Source: Octadecabacter sp. (lineage in GTDB: Bacteria > Pseudomonadota > Alphaproteobacteria > Rhodobacterales > Rhodobacteraceae). Taken from it: DNA of 49,801 nt. Made by a program: the position numbers and the translations under genes. The DNA lies in the NCBI GenBank assembly GCA_018608045.1, contig JABBAI010000097.1, positions 14,541 to 64,341 of the forward strand. Direction: 5' to 3'. The notes under the pieces were generated by a model. It worked only from the letters and a program-made list of their open reading frames with translations, ran no database searches and was not told where the DNA came from. Each line of letters begins with the position of its first letter. Position 1 is the stretch's first letter. Shown here one piece after another: positions 1-10,287 of the stretch.

Positions 1-788
1 CCTGGGTCAAAGAGAATGTCGCGTTCCCCTGTTCTATGGTGGACCGGATCACGCCGCGTTCCCCGCGCGATTTGAACGCTGAACTCACCAAACTGGTCGG
101 GGCCGAGGTAACGTCGCCTGTTATGGCCGAAGATTTCATTCAGTGGGTTCTACAAGACAGTTGCGCCGCTGATATGCCTGATCTCGCGCAGGCGGGTGTC
201 ACGGTGACGCCGGATGTCGACCCTTATGAGGAAACGAAAATTCGTGTTCTGAATGGTGGGCATACGGCGTTGTCCTACATGGCAGCACTCAAAGGGATAG
301 AAACCTTCGACGCTGCAATGCGTGATCCCGATCTGCTTGATCATTTCAACGGGTTTGAGAGCCGCGAAGTTCTTCCTGCGATCACCCTCGATCTGCCGTT
401 CTCAAAAGAGGACTATCTTCAAAGCATCGCGCGCCGTTTTGGCAACCGCGCGATTGGCGATACCATTGCGCGCATCTGTGCTGACGGCATGGCGAAATTC
501 CCGATCTTTATTCGCCCAACCCTTGAGGGCTGTTTTGCCCAAGGCATCACACCATCTTATGCCATCCGCAGCATTGCCAGCTGGCATGTTTTTGCATCCC
601 ACGTCGCGGCGGGCAAAATCCCGTTTGATTATGTCGAACCCAGCTGGGACGACCTAAAGCCCATGCTGGGCACCGAAGATTTCATTCAAAGCGCTCAGCT
701 TTGGGGCGATTTACCTACCACTTATCCTGCGTTCGCCGACCTACTTCGGCACGAAATTTCTAAATTGGAGACACAATGGCCGGTTTAA
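1..788 (+). CDS. mtlK: Mannitol dehydrogenase family protein, C-terminal part
   Basis: The reading frame is already open at base 3 and enters from the left edge, so the N-terminal NAD-binding half lies outside; about 261 residues are visible. The first visible residues include [11 protein letters not shown], typical of the substrate domain of polyol-specific long-chain dehydrogenases (mannitol 2-dehydrogenase, fructuronate reductase). The family oxidises mannitol or arabitol to the ketose using NAD. The stop overlaps the start of the following transporter ATPase by 13 bp, and xylulokinase follows, as in Rhodobacter smo/mtl polyol operons. This context favours mannitol or arabitol over fructuronate as substrate, but the missing half prevents certainty. 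Confidence 0.85.
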   Translation, partial: WVKENVAFPCSMVDRITPRSPRDLNAELTKLVGAEVTSPVMAEDFIQWVLQDSCAADMPDLAQAGVTVTPDVDPYEETKIRVLNGGHTALSYMAALKGIETFDAAMRDPDLLDHFNGFESREVLPAITLDLPFSKEDYLQSIARRFGNRAIGDTIARICADGMAKFPIFIRPTLEGCFAQGITPSYAIRSIASWHVFASHVAAGKIPFDYVEPSWDDLKPMLGTEDFIQSAQLWGDLPTTYPAFADLLRHEISKLETQWPV

Positions 789-1807
789 CACTAAGAAACG
801 TCATCAAAAAATATGGCGAAACCCAAGTGATGCATGGCGTCGACTTGGACATTGAACACGGCGAATTCGTAGTGTTCGTCGGTCCATCGGGCTGCGGTAA
901 ATCCACATTGCTGCGCATGATTGCGGGCCTTGAGGAAATTTCCGACGGCACTGTCGCGATTGGCGATACGGTTGTAAACGACGTCGCAGCCTCAAAGCGC
1001 GGCGTGGCGATGGTGTTCCAAACATATGCTTTGTACCCGCACATGACGGTTTATAAAAACATGGCATTTGGCCTGAAGCAGGCGAAAACACCACAGGCCG
1101 AAATCGACCGCCGCGTGCAAGGCGCCGCTGAGATTTTGCAGCTGGGTGACTACCTTGATCGCAGCCCCCGCAACCTGTCGGGTGGTCAACGTCAACGTGT
1201 GGCCATTGGCCGTGCGATTGTGCGCGACCCCGAAGTGTTCTTGTTCGACGAACCGCTGTCCAACTTGGACGCCGCGTTGCGTGTTCAGACTCGTCTGGAA
1301 ATTGCACGTCTGCATGAACGCCTTGGCAACACGATGATCTACGTGACGCACGATCAGGTCGAAGCCATGACATTGGCCGACAAAATCGTTGTGCTGCGCG
1401 ATGGTCGCATCGAACAGGTCGGATCACCTATCGATCTGTACGAACGCCCCGACAACGCGTTTGTGGCGCAGTTTATCGGCAGCCCGAAGATGAACTTCTT
1501 CTCTGACGTTGATCTGGCAAAAGATTCGGCCAAGGTTTTGGGCGCCGCGATTACGGCGAACGAAGAAGTCGGCCTGCGCCCTGAACACCTCGTTCCAGCG
1601 ACAAAAGGTGCGGTTGTTGAAGGTAAGCTTGAGCTGGTTGAAAACCTTGGTGAATATGCGCTTGTTCACCTTGTGACGCACACTGGTGTCGAATTTATCG
1701 CCAAGACTGAAAAGCCACCTGCTGCCGCTAAGGGTGAGACGATCGGCTTTACGATCAAGCCTGAATTGGCACACCGTTTTGACAAAGCGACCGGCAAGCG
1801 CAAGTAA
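776..1807 (+). CDS. smoK: Sugar-alcohol ABC transporter ATP-binding protein (SmoK/MalK/UgpC type)
   Basis: A 343-residue ATPase that energises a CUT1-type sugar or polyol importer at the inner membrane. Visible motifs are Walker [10 protein letters not shown] (36-44), Q-loop Q82, signature LSGGQ (134-138), Walker B FLFDEP (155-160) and the switch His192. A C-terminal regulatory OB-fold (about 235-340, including GLRPEHL) is characteristic of MalK/UgpC/SmoK proteins. The gene overlaps the dehydrogenase end by 13 bp, so the two are probably translationally coupled. The binding protein and permeases would lie to the left of the window. Mannitol/sorbitol/arabitol as cargo is inferred from the flanking dehydrogenase and xylulokinase. 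Confidence 0.9.
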   Translation: MAGLTLRNVIKKYGETQVMHGVDLDIEHGEFVVFVGPSGCGKSTLLRMIAGLEEISDGTVAIGDTVVNDVAASKRGVAMVFQTYALYPHMTVYKNMAFGLKQAKTPQAEIDRRVQGAAEILQLGDYLDRSPRNLSGGQRQRVAIGRAIVRDPEVFLFDEPLSNLDAALRVQTRLEIARLHERLGNTMIYVTHDQVEAMTLADKIVVLRDGRIEQVGSPIDLYERPDNAFVAQFIGSPKMNFFSDVDLAKDSAKVLGAAITANEEVGLRPEHLVPATKGAVVEGKLELVENLGEYALVHLVTHTGVEFIAKTEKPPAAAKGETIGFTIKPELAHRFDKATGKRK

Positions 1808-1828
1808 GCCGACGCATTGAGTTTGAAG

Positions 1829-1857
1829 GGGCTCGCAGGACTTGCGGGCCCTTTTTT
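1829..1857 (+). terminator. Intrinsic terminator after smoK
   Basis: A 9-bp stem (1829-1837 with 1843-1851, one G-T wobble) with a 5-nt loop is followed by six T (1852-1857). It lies 22 bp after the smoK stop, so xylB probably has its own promoter or depends on read-through. Confidence 0.8.
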
Positions 1858-1956
1858 CGTGGTGTGTCTTGTCGTACGAAATTGCGGTGCGTAGGCTCAT
1901 CTGATGGTCAAATCTCCACTCTTGATCCTCCTTGATAAAAACCTGAAAGCGACGGC

Positions 1957-3396
1957 ATGACATATATCGGGCTCGATCTTGGAACGTCATCGCTTAAGGC
2001 GATCCTTATTGATGATGACCAACAGGTATTGGCAGAACACACCGTTGCTATGACGGTGGGGCGCCCCCGTGAAGGATGGTCCGAACAAGATCCACAGCAA
2101 TGGTTTGATGCGACAGCACAGGCGATCCAAGCCCTTGGACAAACGGCGGATGTGTCTGGCGTGCGGGGGATCGGGTTGTCGGGACACATGCACGGGGCGA
2201 CGGTGGTTGATGCCGCGGACAAGGTATTGCGCCCGTGTATATTGTGGAACGACACGCGGTCGTCCGCAGAAGCTGCGGCTTTGGACGGCGACCCGAAGTT
2301 TCGTGATCTGTCGGGCAACATCGTGTTCGCGGGTTTCACTGCGCCAAAGGTGGCGTGGATCAAGAATAACGAACCCGACATCTTTGCGAAAATCGCAAAA
2401 ATATTGCTGCCCAAAGATTACCTGCGTTTGATGTTGATCGGGGACCACGTCGCGGAAATGTCTGACGCCGCTGGCACAAGCTGGCTGGACGTCGCCAAAA
2501 GGGACTGGTCGGATGAATTGCTGTTGGCCACGGGGCTGGATCGCAGCCACATGCCGCGCCTTATTGAGGGGTCCGAAATATCGGGCACGTTGCGTGATAC
2601 CCTCGCCTCCCAGTGGGGTTTGCCTAAGCGTGTCGTCGTTGCGGGGGGCGGGGGCGACAACGCGGCGTCTGCGATTGGTGCGGGCGTTGTGAACAGCGGC
2701 GATGCGTTTGTGTCACTGGGCACGTCCGGTGTGTTGTTCGCGGCGTCCGATGCCTATCAACCTGATGCGGGCAGCGCCGTTCATACGTTTTGCCACGCGG
2801 TCCCCGACACATGGCACCAGATGGGCGTGATTTTGGCGGCGACCGATGCGCTTAATTGGTTGTCACGATTGACGGGACAATCAGCGGTGGAATTGACAGC
2901 GGATCTTGGCCCGTTGAAAGCCCCGTCACGCACGTTGTTCCTGCCTTATCTGGGTGGCGAACGCACACCACATAACGACACGACGATCCGCGGCCAATTT
3001 CTGCACCTTGATCATGCCACGGACGCCCGCGAAGCTGCGCGCGCGGTGCTCGAGGGCGTGACGTTCGCCTTTGCCGATTGCCACGCCGCGTTGAAATCCA
3101 CAGGAACGACCATCGAACGTGCCCTTGCGATGGGGGGCGGCGCAAAATCCGACTATTGGTTGCAAGCCATCGCAACCACCCTCAACATTCCGCTGATGGT
3201 GCCCAAAACCGGCGATTTTGGCGCGGCTTTGGGGGCTGCACGGCTCGCGATTATGGCCGTCACCGGCGTCGGGGTTGAGGTCGCGACACTGCCACCGATT
3301 GCCAAAACCGTTGATCCAGATACCGCGCTTCAATCCGAATTCACCGATACGCACGCCCGTTACCGCGCGGCCTATGTCAGCCTGAAAGACCTCTAG
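1957..3396 (+). CDS. xylB: Xylulokinase
   Basis: A 479-residue FGGY-family sugar kinase that phosphorylates D-xylulose to xylulose 5-phosphate, feeding the pentose phosphate pathway. The N-terminus has the phosphate-binding motif GLDLGTSSLKA. The catalytic-base region is GGGGDNAASAIG with Asp234, and the C-terminal nucleotide-binding motif is AMGGGAKSDYW. Length matches XylB proteins (about 480). It follows the polyol dehydrogenase and transporter ATPase, consistent with arabitol/xylitol to xylulose catabolism. No strong ribosome-binding site precedes the ATG. Its end is 4 bp from the end of the convergent gcvP. Confidence 0.9.
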   Translation: MTYIGLDLGTSSLKAILIDDDQQVLAEHTVAMTVGRPREGWSEQDPQQWFDATAQAIQALGQTADVSGVRGIGLSGHMHGATVVDAADKVLRPCILWNDTRSSAEAAALDGDPKFRDLSGNIVFAGFTAPKVAWIKNNEPDIFAKIAKILLPKDYLRLMLIGDHVAEMSDAAGTSWLDVAKRDWSDELLLATGLDRSHMPRLIEGSEISGTLRDTLASQWGLPKRVVVAGGGGDNAASAIGAGVVNSGDAFVSLGTSGVLFAASDAYQPDAGSAVHTFCHAVPDTWHQMGVILAATDALNWLSRLTGQSAVELTADLGPLKAPSRTLFLPYLGGERTPHNDTTIRGQFLHLDHATDAREAARAVLEGVTFAFADCHAALKSTGTTIERALAMGGGAKSDYWLQAIATTLNIPLMVPKTGDFGAALGAARLAIMAVTGVGVEVATLPPIAKTVDPDTALQSEFTDTHARYRAAYVSLKDL

Positions 3397-3400
3397 CCCG

Positions 3401-6244
3401 CTATTCGGCGGCTTCTAGATAATCTTCCATCGGCGGGCAGGTGCACGTCAGGTTGCGATCCCCCCACACGTTGTCCACGCGATTGACAGGCGGCCAATAT
3501 TTGTCAACCCGAAACGCACCGGGGGGGAAACACCCGACTTCGCGCGTGTAGGGGCGATCCCAATCCTTCACGAGGTCTTCCATCGTGTGCGGCGCGTTCT
3601 TCAACGGATTGTTGTCGGGATCAACCGTGCCATATTCAATATCCGCAATTTCTGCCCGAATGGCGAGCATCGCATCGCAAAACCGGTCAAGCTCTGCCTT
3701 GTTTTCCGACTCTGTGGGTTCAATCATCAACGTGCCTGCGACGGGCCAAGACATGGTCGGCGCGTGAAATCCGCAATCAATCAGGCGTTTGGCGATGTCG
3801 TCCACAGTCACATGGGCGCTGTCCGCAAAGGGGCGTGTGTCGATGATGCATTCATGCGCCACGCGCCCTGTGTTGCCTTTGTAAAGGACGTCAAATGCGC
3901 CCTCCAATCGCTTGGCGATGTAGTTGGCGTTTAGGATCGCGACGCGCGTCGCTTGGGTCAGGCCATCGCCGCCCATCATCAAACAATACGCCCACGAAAT
4001 CGGGAGGAGCGAGGGGGAGCCGAACGCCGCAGCTGACACAGCCCCTTCACCCGTTGTCGGATCACCGGGGAGGTGTTCAATCAGATGCGATTTAACGCCT
4101 ATCGGCCCCATGCCGGGACCACCACCACCGTGGGGGATGCAGAAGGTTTTGTGCAGGTTCAAATGGCTCACGTCGCCGCCCAGATCACCGGGGCGGGACA
4201 GGCCGACCATGGCGTTCATGTTCGCGCCATCGATGTAGACTTGTCCGCCGTGGTCATGGACGACCTGGCACACCTCTTGCACGGATTCCTCGAACACGCC
4301 GTGGGTCGATGGATAGGTGATCATGCAGGCAGCGAGGTTGTCGGCATGTTCCGCCGCCTTGGCGCGAAAATCATCCAAGTCGATGTCGCCGCGTGCGTCA
4401 TCCTTGATCGGCACGACCTTCCAGCCGACCATCTGCGCGCTTGCGGGGTTCGTGCCATGGGCATTCATCGGGATAAGGCAAATGTTGCGGTGCCCTTGCC
4501 CGTTGGCGCGGTGATGCGCCGCAATCGTCAACAGCCCTGCGTATTCGCCTTGCGCGCCCGAATTGGGCTGCATCGAAATCGCATCATAGCCTGTGATGTC
4601 GCACAGCTTGGCGGATAGATCGTCGATCATCTCCATGTATCCTGCCGCCTGATCGCGTGGAATGTAGGGGTGCAGCAGCGAAAATTCGTCCCACGTCACG
4701 GGCATCATTTCGGCGGCAGAATTGAGCTTCATTGTACACGACCCAAGCGGGATCATCGCGCGGTCCAGCGCGAGGTCACGATCCGCAAGACGGCGCATAT
4801 AGCGCATCATCTCAGTTTCGGCGCGGTTCATGTGGAACACGGGGTGGGTCAGGTAGTCAGACGTGCGGATCAGCGCATCAGGCATGTGGTAATGCGGCGT
4901 ATAATCCTTGTCTTCGCGGGTGATCCCGAAGGCGCGCCAGACGGCCTCAATAGTATCGGACCGCGTGCGTTCATCCAGCGTGATCCCGACCTTTGTGCTG
5001 CCCACGGCGCGCAGGTTGATGCCTTCATCCACAGCCGATTTCATCACGGCTGATTGCAGTGGGCCGACATCTACGGTGATCGTGTCAAAGAAGGACGCGG
5101 GGCGCACATCAAAGCCCGCCATCTTGAGGCCCTCGGCCAATCGCGCAGTTTTGCGGTGGATGCGCTGGGCAATGGCGCGCAGCCCTTCTGGGCCGTGGAA
5201 CACCGCATAAAATCCGGCCATGACAGCCAGCAAAGCCTGCGCGGTACAAACATTGGATGTCGCTTTTTCGCGGCGGATGTGTTGTTCGCGGGTTTGCAAG
5301 GACAGGCGATAGGCGCGGTTGCCGTGGCTGTCGATGGACACGCCGACAATCCGCCCCGGCATATTGCGCGCATAGGATTGCTTGGTGGACATATAGGCCG
5401 CGTGTGGGCCACCGTATCCGACAGGCACGCCAAACCGCTGCGTCGATCCAACGGCAATGTCCGCACCCATGGCACCGGGTTCCTTCAACAACGTCAGGGA
5501 CAGCGGGTCAGCGGCAACAATGCCGATGGCTTTCGTATCGTGCAGCTTGCTAATTTCAGACGTGAAATCGCGGATATGCCCATGCGTTCCAGGGTATTGG
5601 AATATCGCACCGAACACCGCATCCGCGTCCATATCATCAGGGTTGCCGACGATTATTTCGATCCCCAACGGGGCGGCCCGTGTTTTCATCACAGCGATGT
5701 TTTGCGGGTGGCAGTTTTCGTCGATGAAAAACCCGCGCACTTTGGATTTGGACACGCGCTGGGCCATGGTCATCGCCTCAGCGCAGGCCGTCGCTTCGTC
5801 GAGCAGTGATGCGTTCGCGATTTCAAGTCCCGTTAAATCAGACACCATGGTTTGAAAGTTCAGCAAAGCCTCAAGCCGGCCCTGCGAAATCTCGGGCTGA
5901 TAGGGTGTGTAGGCCGTGTACCACGCGGGGTTTTCAAGGATGTTGCGCTGGATCGCAGGGGGCGTGACCGTCCCGTGATAGCCTTGCCCGATAAGCGACG
6001 TCAGCACCTTGTTCTTGGCCGCCACACCTTTCATGTGATGCAGCAATTCGCGCTCTGACATGGCTTTGCCAAAATCCAGCGGTTCGGCCTGACGAATACC
6101 GCGCGGCAAGGTATCATCAATGAGCGCATCCAAATCCTTCGCCCCCACGACGTCCAGCATCTGCTCCATCTCGCTTGGTGACGGACCGATGTGGCGGCGA
6201 TTGGCGAAATCATAGGGCAGATAATCTGTGGGGGTGAAGGTCAT
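3401..6244 (-). CDS. gcvP: Glycine dehydrogenase (decarboxylating), P-protein
   Basis: A 947-residue fused P-protein of the glycine cleavage system. It decarboxylates glycine with pyridoxal phosphate and passes the aminomethyl group to the lipoyl arm of GcvH. The PLP lysine motif [16 protein letters not shown] places the Schiff-base lysine at residue 699. The glycine-rich loop following it is intact. Length matches single-chain GcvP (about 950-960), so there is no GcvPA/GcvPB split. It is the last gene of gcvT-gcvH-gcvP, 15 bp after gcvH, and should be controlled by the upstream glycine riboswitch. Confidence 0.97.
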   Translation of the reverse strand: MTFTPTDYLPYDFANRRHIGPSPSEMEQMLDVVGAKDLDALIDDTLPRGIRQAEPLDFGKAMSERELLHHMKGVAAKNKVLTSLIGQGYHGTVTPPAIQRNILENPAWYTAYTPYQPEISQGRLEALLNFQTMVSDLTGLEIANASLLDEATACAEAMTMAQRVSKSKVRGFFIDENCHPQNIAVMKTRAAPLGIEIIVGNPDDMDADAVFGAIFQYPGTHGHIRDFTSEISKLHDTKAIGIVAADPLSLTLLKEPGAMGADIAVGSTQRFGVPVGYGGPHAAYMSTKQSYARNMPGRIVGVSIDSHGNRAYRLSLQTREQHIRREKATSNVCTAQALLAVMAGFYAVFHGPEGLRAIAQRIHRKTARLAEGLKMAGFDVRPASFFDTITVDVGPLQSAVMKSAVDEGINLRAVGSTKVGITLDERTRSDTIEAVWRAFGITREDKDYTPHYHMPDALIRTSDYLTHPVFHMNRAETEMMRYMRRLADRDLALDRAMIPLGSCTMKLNSAAEMMPVTWDEFSLLHPYIPRDQAAGYMEMIDDLSAKLCDITGYDAISMQPNSGAQGEYAGLLTIAAHHRANGQGHRNICLIPMNAHGTNPASAQMVGWKVVPIKDDARGDIDLDDFRAKAAEHADNLAACMITYPSTHGVFEESVQEVCQVVHDHGGQVYIDGANMNAMVGLSRPGDLGGDVSHLNLHKTFCIPHGGGGPGMGPIGVKSHLIEHLPGDPTTGEGAVSAAAFGSPSLLPISWAYCLMMGGDGLTQATRVAILNANYIAKRLEGAFDVLYKGNTGRVAHECIIDTRPFADSAHVTVDDIAKRLIDCGFHAPTMSWPVAGTLMIEPTESENKAELDRFCDAMLAIRAEIADIEYGTVDPDNNPLKNAPHTMEDLVKDWDRPYTREVGCFPPGAFRVDKYWPPVNRVDNVWGDRNLTCTCPPMEDYLEAAE

Positions 6245-6259
6245 GGTGCTCTCCTCGGA

Positions 6260-6619
6260 TCAGGCGATCAATTTGTTGTAGGCGGCTTCGTCCATCATGT
6301 TGTCCATCTGGGACGGATCGGATGGCTTGATCTTGAAGAACCAGCCGTCCCCGATCGCGTCGTCATTGGCGAGCCCGGGGTTGTCTGTCAGCGCGTCATT
6401 CACTTCGACGATTTCACCATCAATCGGGGCCATGATGTCAGACGCTGCTTTGACGCTTTCGATGACAACAATCTCTTCGTCCTTCACGACGGTCGTGCCG
6501 ACGTCGGGCAGTTCAACAAAGACAATATCGCCTAGTTGTGTGGTCGCATGTTCGGTGATGCCAACGACGATCAGTCCGTCTTCGTCGCGCAACCATTCGT
6601 GTTCTTCTGTGAATTTCAT
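6260..6619 (-). CDS. gcvH: Glycine cleavage system H protein
   Basis: A 119-residue lipoyl carrier that shuttles the aminomethyl intermediate among the P, T and L proteins. The lipoylation motif ESVKAAS places the modified lysine at residue 57. Length is slightly under the usual 125-130 but the fold is complete, with the N-terminal HEWLR motif present. It sits 9 bp after gcvT and 15 bp before gcvP in the same operon. The L-protein role is probably filled by lpdA at 39445-40833, as is usual, though this is inference. Confidence 0.97.
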   Translation of the reverse strand: MKFTEEHEWLRDEDGLIVVGITEHATTQLGDIVFVELPDVGTTVVKDEEIVVIESVKAASDIMAPIDGEIVEVNDALTDNPGLANDDAIGDGWFFKIKPSDPSQMDNMMDEAAYNKLIA

Positions 6620-6628
6620 GAGGTGTTC

Positions 6629-7738
6629 CTATCGTTTGAAATTTGCTGAAATAAAGGGGAGCGGGGTGACCGTAAGGGGCAATCGTTTGCCGCGCAATTC
6701 ACCGTAGACAGTCCGGTTATAACCGCTTGGTAAATATCCCATCGCGATGGGGCCACCAACTGTCGGGCCAAAGCCGCCTGATGTTATGATGCCAATTGGA
6801 TGGGTGGTGGTTTCATTTTCAAACAACACCACACCTTCACGCATGGGCGCGCGACCCTCTGGGCGCAGACCGCAGCGTTTGCGCGCTACGCCTGTTTCAA
6901 GTTCTGGCAGGATCACATCCGCACCAAGAAACCCGCCTGCACGTGCGCCACCTGTGCGGCGCACCTTTTGAATGGCCCACCCAAGGGCCGCATCGGCAGG
7001 CGTATGCACCGCGTCCATGTCATGCCCGTAAAGACAAAGCCCCGCTTCAAGACGCAGGCTATCACGCGCGCCAAGGCCAATGGGGGCGACGTCTTCGTGA
7101 TCCAGTAGCGCGCGGGCCACATCAGTGGCTTGGTCGGCGGGAACCGAAATTTCATAGCCGTCTTCACCTGTATAGCCTGACCGCGACACCCATGCCTCAG
7201 CACCTGCGATAGACAACGTCGCTACATCCATGAACCGCATCTTGGCGGCGCTTGAATCAAGTGACGCCAGCACCGTCTCAGCGGATGGCCCTTGCAGCGC
7301 GAGCAATGCGCGATCCGTGATTTCTATAACTTCCACATCAAGGTGTGCCTTCATGTGGGCAATGTCATGCGCCTTACGGGCCGCATTCACGACCATAAAC
7401 ACATGGTCGCCGCGATTGGCGAGCATCAGGTCATCCAGAAGCCCGCCGTCTTTTGCGGTGAAATATCCGTATCGCTGACGGTCCTCGGCCAGCCCAAGAA
7501 TATCGACAGGGATCAACGTCTCAAGCGCGAGCGCCGCCGCACTGTAATCCGCGCCGCGCACGATCACTTGCCCCATATGGCTGACATCGAACAGGCCCGC
7601 CTTGGTGCGGCAATGTATGTGTTCGCCCATGACGCCCATTGGGTACTGAACTGGCATGGCATAGCCAGCGAACGGCACCATTTTTGCGCCAAGCTCCACA
7701 TGCAAATCCTGCAACGGCGTGTACAACAGATCGGACAA
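6629..7738 (-). CDS. gcvT: Glycine cleavage system T protein (aminomethyltransferase)
   Basis: A tetrahydrofolate-dependent aminomethyltransferase that releases ammonia and forms methylene-THF. The N-terminus LHVELGAKMVPFAGYAMPVQYP and the folate-domain motif SRSGYTGEDGYEIS are typical. I prefer the TTG at 7736-7738, which gives 369 residues beginning SDLLYTPLQDLHVELG. It has GAGGGG seven bases upstream and matches the usual start in related bacteria. An ATG at 7751-7753 would add five residues but has no visible ribosome-binding site. It is the first gene of the operon, directly downstream of the glycine riboswitch. Confidence 0.93.
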   Translation of the reverse strand: MSDLLYTPLQDLHVELGAKMVPFAGYAMPVQYPMGVMGEHIHCRTKAGLFDVSHMGQVIVRGADYSAAALALETLIPVDILGLAEDRQRYGYFTAKDGGLLDDLMLANRGDHVFMVVNAARKAHDIAHMKAHLDVEVIEITDRALLALQGPSAETVLASLDSSAAKMRFMDVATLSIAGAEAWVSRSGYTGEDGYEISVPADQATDVARALLDHEDVAPIGLGARDSLRLEAGLCLYGHDMDAVHTPADAALGWAIQKVRRTGGARAGGFLGADVILPELETGVARKRCGLRPEGRAPMREGVVLFENETTTHPIGIITSGGFGPTVGGPIAMGYLPSGYNRTVYGELRGKRLPLTVTPLPFISANFKR

Positions 7739-7821
7739 AGTAACGCCCCTCATATTCAGGCCGATCCGACATCCTTTGATATCTTACGGCACCACATAAC
7801 GACGAAAACGGATGTTTTCAC

Positions 7822-7985
7822 CGGTGATGCCCCCTCTGTCCGTTCGCCTGAGATTGTTATCCCTTCGGCGGGCACATATTGCGTGCCACTCTCCAGAGTC
7901 TTGGTCTGCGCGTCGGTCCTTTGGCCTGAGAGTTTCCGGGGCGGTTGCTCCTTCGGCACCAGATAACTGGTTCTCCCGACGTACA
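7822..7985 (-). promoter_or_regulatory. Tandem glycine riboswitch controlling gcvTHP
   Basis: Reading the minus strand, aptamer 1 (about 7982-7913) contains CGGGAGAACC, GCCGAAGGAGCAA, AACTCTCAGGC and AAAGGACCG. Aptamer 2 (about 7898-7826) contains TGGAGAG, GCCGAAGGG, ATCTCAGGCGAA and GGACAGAGG. These are the conserved parts of the gcvT glycine-riboswitch family in its two-aptamer form, joined by a linker of about 14 nt. About 80 nt separate aptamer 2 from gcvT. Glycine binding normally turns the operon on. The expression platform does not show an obvious terminator, so translational control is possible. Confidence 0.95.
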
Positions 7986-8152
7986 GTGTTGGGGGACATT
8001 GCCGCCCTTCATGGTGTGAAGCAAGTGGTTTCAGCCCAGCGGCACGGGGATTTCAGATAACGCATTCTAATGACATGAAATTTTACAGGTGCCAAACAGC
8101 AGAAATTGTTGCGTGGGCCAGTTCAGGCCTCGCACGAACGGTCAAACGGATA

Positions 8153-8189
8153 GTGATCACGTCGGACGCATTGCACCCGACGTGATCAC
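8153..8189 (-). terminator. Strong hairpin after the helicase gene, possible terminator
   Basis: A perfect 13-bp inverted repeat (8153-8165 with 8177-8189) with an 11-nt loop begins 10 bp after the helicase stop. No T-run follows on the minus strand, so intrinsic termination is uncertain. Each arm ends in GTGATCAC, but the flanks differ from the GntR-type boxes described elsewhere. Confidence 0.45.
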
Positions 8190-8199
8190 CAACGTCTGT

Positions 8200-10287
8200 T
8201 TAGCTGTTTGGCTTCTTAAAGCGGTTGCTGGGCGAATTGTTTCCGCCCGCAGCCTTCGCCGCGGCCTGACGCGCGCGGTTTTTCTTGCTCGATGGCTTGC
8301 TTGCTGCCGGCTTACCTGCTGCTGGTTTACCACCAGCGGGCTTGCCTTTGTATGGGCTATCTGCCCGCGCACTTGCAGGATGGGCACCCTCAGGTTTGCG
8401 GTGCTTCTTGGGGGCCGTGACAGCACCATCATAATCCTTTGGTGCAGCGCCCTTTGGCTTGCCTTTGAACGCTGTCTTGCCGCCGTCTGCCTTGGGCTTT
8501 TTGCGCTTCGCATCGGGTGCGTCGTTCCAATCGACAGGCTTTGTCGTGCCTTTGCCTTTGGGCTTACCAGCGGCGGCGGGATCACGGGGTTTACCCCATG
8601 TTTTGGCTTCGGAAATCTCTGCTGGTTTGCCGGCGTCATCACGCGGCTTATCCCATGCCTTCTTCGGCTTGCCACCCGGTTTGCCGCCATGGCTTTCACG
8701 GCGCGGCTGCGCCTCAAGCTTGGGTTTGCCGTTCAGGCGCATCAAAATGGCGCCGTCTTCCATGGTCATCGCGGGCCCTACAGCTTTCAGGAAGCTGTCC
8801 ACAGCCGTGTCGCGAATTTCAAACATGGTTTCTTTGGGCTGAATGCGGATCGCGCCAATGTCGTCTTTGGTGAGGTTGCCCATCTTGCACAGCATCGGCA
8901 AAATCCGGCGCGGGTCTGCGCCCGTCGCGCGACCACCACCGAGAGAGAACCAAACGCTGGCACCAAAGGCTTCACGTGGTTTAGGGCCTTCGCCCACAGC
9001 AGCGAGGTCTTCTGGCGCGGTATTGCGTTCGCGGTAAAGACGCAGATAGGACGCCGCGATCTGTTCGGCGGTGAAGGCTTCGGTCAGCTTATCAACTGTT
9101 TCGCGTTCGCCATCCGCAACGGGTTCCAACCATGACGGATTGCCCAACATGCGTTCTTCGTCTTTGGCGAGAACTTCGTCAGCACCGGGTGCATCGTCCC
9201 ATTCTGCTGTCAGCTTGGCCCAGCCCAACAGACGTTCGGCTTTGCGGCGTGACGCCGGTGGCACGATCATCGCGGACACGCCTTTGCGCCCAGCGCGGCC
9301 TGTGCGGCCAGAGCGGTGCAATAACGTATCTTGATTGGTCGGCAATTCGGCGTGGATCACCAGTTCAAGGTTCGGAAGGTCGATCCCGCGGGCCGCCACG
9401 TCCGTGGCCACACAGACACGGGCACGACCGTCGCGCATCGCTTGTAGGGCGTGGGTGCGTTCCGACTGGGACAATTCACCAGACAGCGCCACTACAGACA
9501 GTCCGCGATTGGACAGACGGGTGGTCAGGCGGTTCACAGTGGCGCGGGTGTTACAGAACACAATGGCATTTGGTGCTTCGTAGTACCGCAGCACGTTCAT
9601 GATGGCGTTTTCGCCGTCACGCGCGCTCACGCGCAGGGCGCGGTATTCAATGTCGGCGTGTTGGGACGTGGCACTGACGGTCGCGATGCGCAGCGCGTCC
9701 TTCTGATAGCCCTTCGCAAGCTTGGCGATGGACGCCGGAACCGTTGCGGAAAACATCAGGGTCTGGCGGTTGTCGGGCGCGCTATCGAGGATAAATTCAA
9801 GGTCTTCGCGAAAGCCGAGGTCGAGCATCTCGTCGGCTTCGTCCAGAACAACCGCCTTGAGGTTGTCCATATTGATCGACTTGCGCATCACGTGGTCGCG
9901 CAAACGGCCAGGCGTGGCGACAACAATGTGGCTGCCACGATCCAGCGCGCGACGTTCATCACGCATGTCCATGCCGCCAACAGTGGATACGACAACCGCA
10001 CCCGCCGCCTTGTAAAGCCAGTCCAATTCGCGCTTTACCTGAAGCGCCAATTCGCGTGTCGGTGCGATCACCAACGCGAGCGGCGCGCCGGCACGATCAA
10101 AGCGGTCTTCGTCGCCCAAAATCTGTGGCGCAATCGCAAGGCCGAAACCAATCGTTTTACCCGAACCCGTTTGCGCCGAGACCAGCAGATCGCGGCCCTC
10201 AACTTCTGGGTTCAAACATGCCTCTTGAACGGCCGTTAATGTGTCGTATCCTTTTGCGGCGAGCGCATCTGCCAAAGTCTTCTTCAC
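8200..10287 (-). CDS. DEAD-box ATP-dependent RNA helicase with DbpA-type RNA-binding domain
   Basis: A 695-residue protein. The helicase core carries AQTGSGKT (38-45), PTRELA (76-81), TPGR (125-128), DEAD (149-152) and HRSGRTGR. A DbpA-like RNA-binding domain follows at about 450-525 (FGASVWFSLGGGR through FEIRDTAVDSFLKAV). The last 150 or so residues are a low-complexity basic tail rich in Lys, Pro, Gly and Ala with repeated GKP units, probably disordered and RNA-binding. Such proteins remodel RNA during ribosome assembly or cold adaptation; the DbpA domain suggests rRNA, but the exact target is not shown. The gene is transcribed alone. Confidence 0.93.
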   Translation of the reverse strand: MKKTLADALAAKGYDTLTAVQEACLNPEVEGRDLLVSAQTGSGKTIGFGLAIAPQILGDEDRFDRAGAPLALVIAPTRELALQVKRELDWLYKAAGAVVVSTVGGMDMRDERRALDRGSHIVVATPGRLRDHVMRKSINMDNLKAVVLDEADEMLDLGFREDLEFILDSAPDNRQTLMFSATVPASIAKLAKGYQKDALRIATVSATSQHADIEYRALRVSARDGENAIMNVLRYYEAPNAIVFCNTRATVNRLTTRLSNRGLSVVALSGELSQSERTHALQAMRDGRARVCVATDVAARGIDLPNLELVIHAELPTNQDTLLHRSGRTGRAGRKGVSAMIVPPASRRKAERLLGWAKLTAEWDDAPGADEVLAKDEERMLGNPSWLEPVADGERETVDKLTEAFTAEQIAASYLRLYRERNTAPEDLAAVGEGPKPREAFGASVWFSLGGGRATGADPRRILPMLCKMGNLTKDDIGAIRIQPKETMFEIRDTAVDSFLKAVGPAMTMEDGAILMRLNGKPKLEAQPRRESHGGKPGGKPKKAWDKPRDDAGKPAEISEAKTWGKPRDPAAAGKPKGKGTTKPVDWNDAPDAKRKKPKADGGKTAFKGKPKGAAPKDYDGAVTAPKKHRKPEGAHPASARADSPYKGKPAGGKPAAGKPAASKPSSKKNRARQAAAKAAGGNNSPSNRFKKPNS

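Noticed and set aside
5054-5809. Long plus-strand open frame opposite gcvP
   Set aside because: Shadow of the highly conserved gcvP gene; no ribosome site or recognisable protein.
8153-8189. GTGATCAC at both ends of the hairpin after the helicase gene as GntR operators
   Set aside because: Flanks are AGTGATCACG and CGTGATCACC rather than TGTGATCACA, spacing is 29 bp, and it lies between two gene ends/leaders; a stem-loop is the simpler reading.
8089-9135. Long plus-strand open frame opposite the helicase tail
   Set aside because: Cys/Leu/Arg-rich translation of the complement of a Lys/Pro/Ala-rich tail; not a protein-like sequence.
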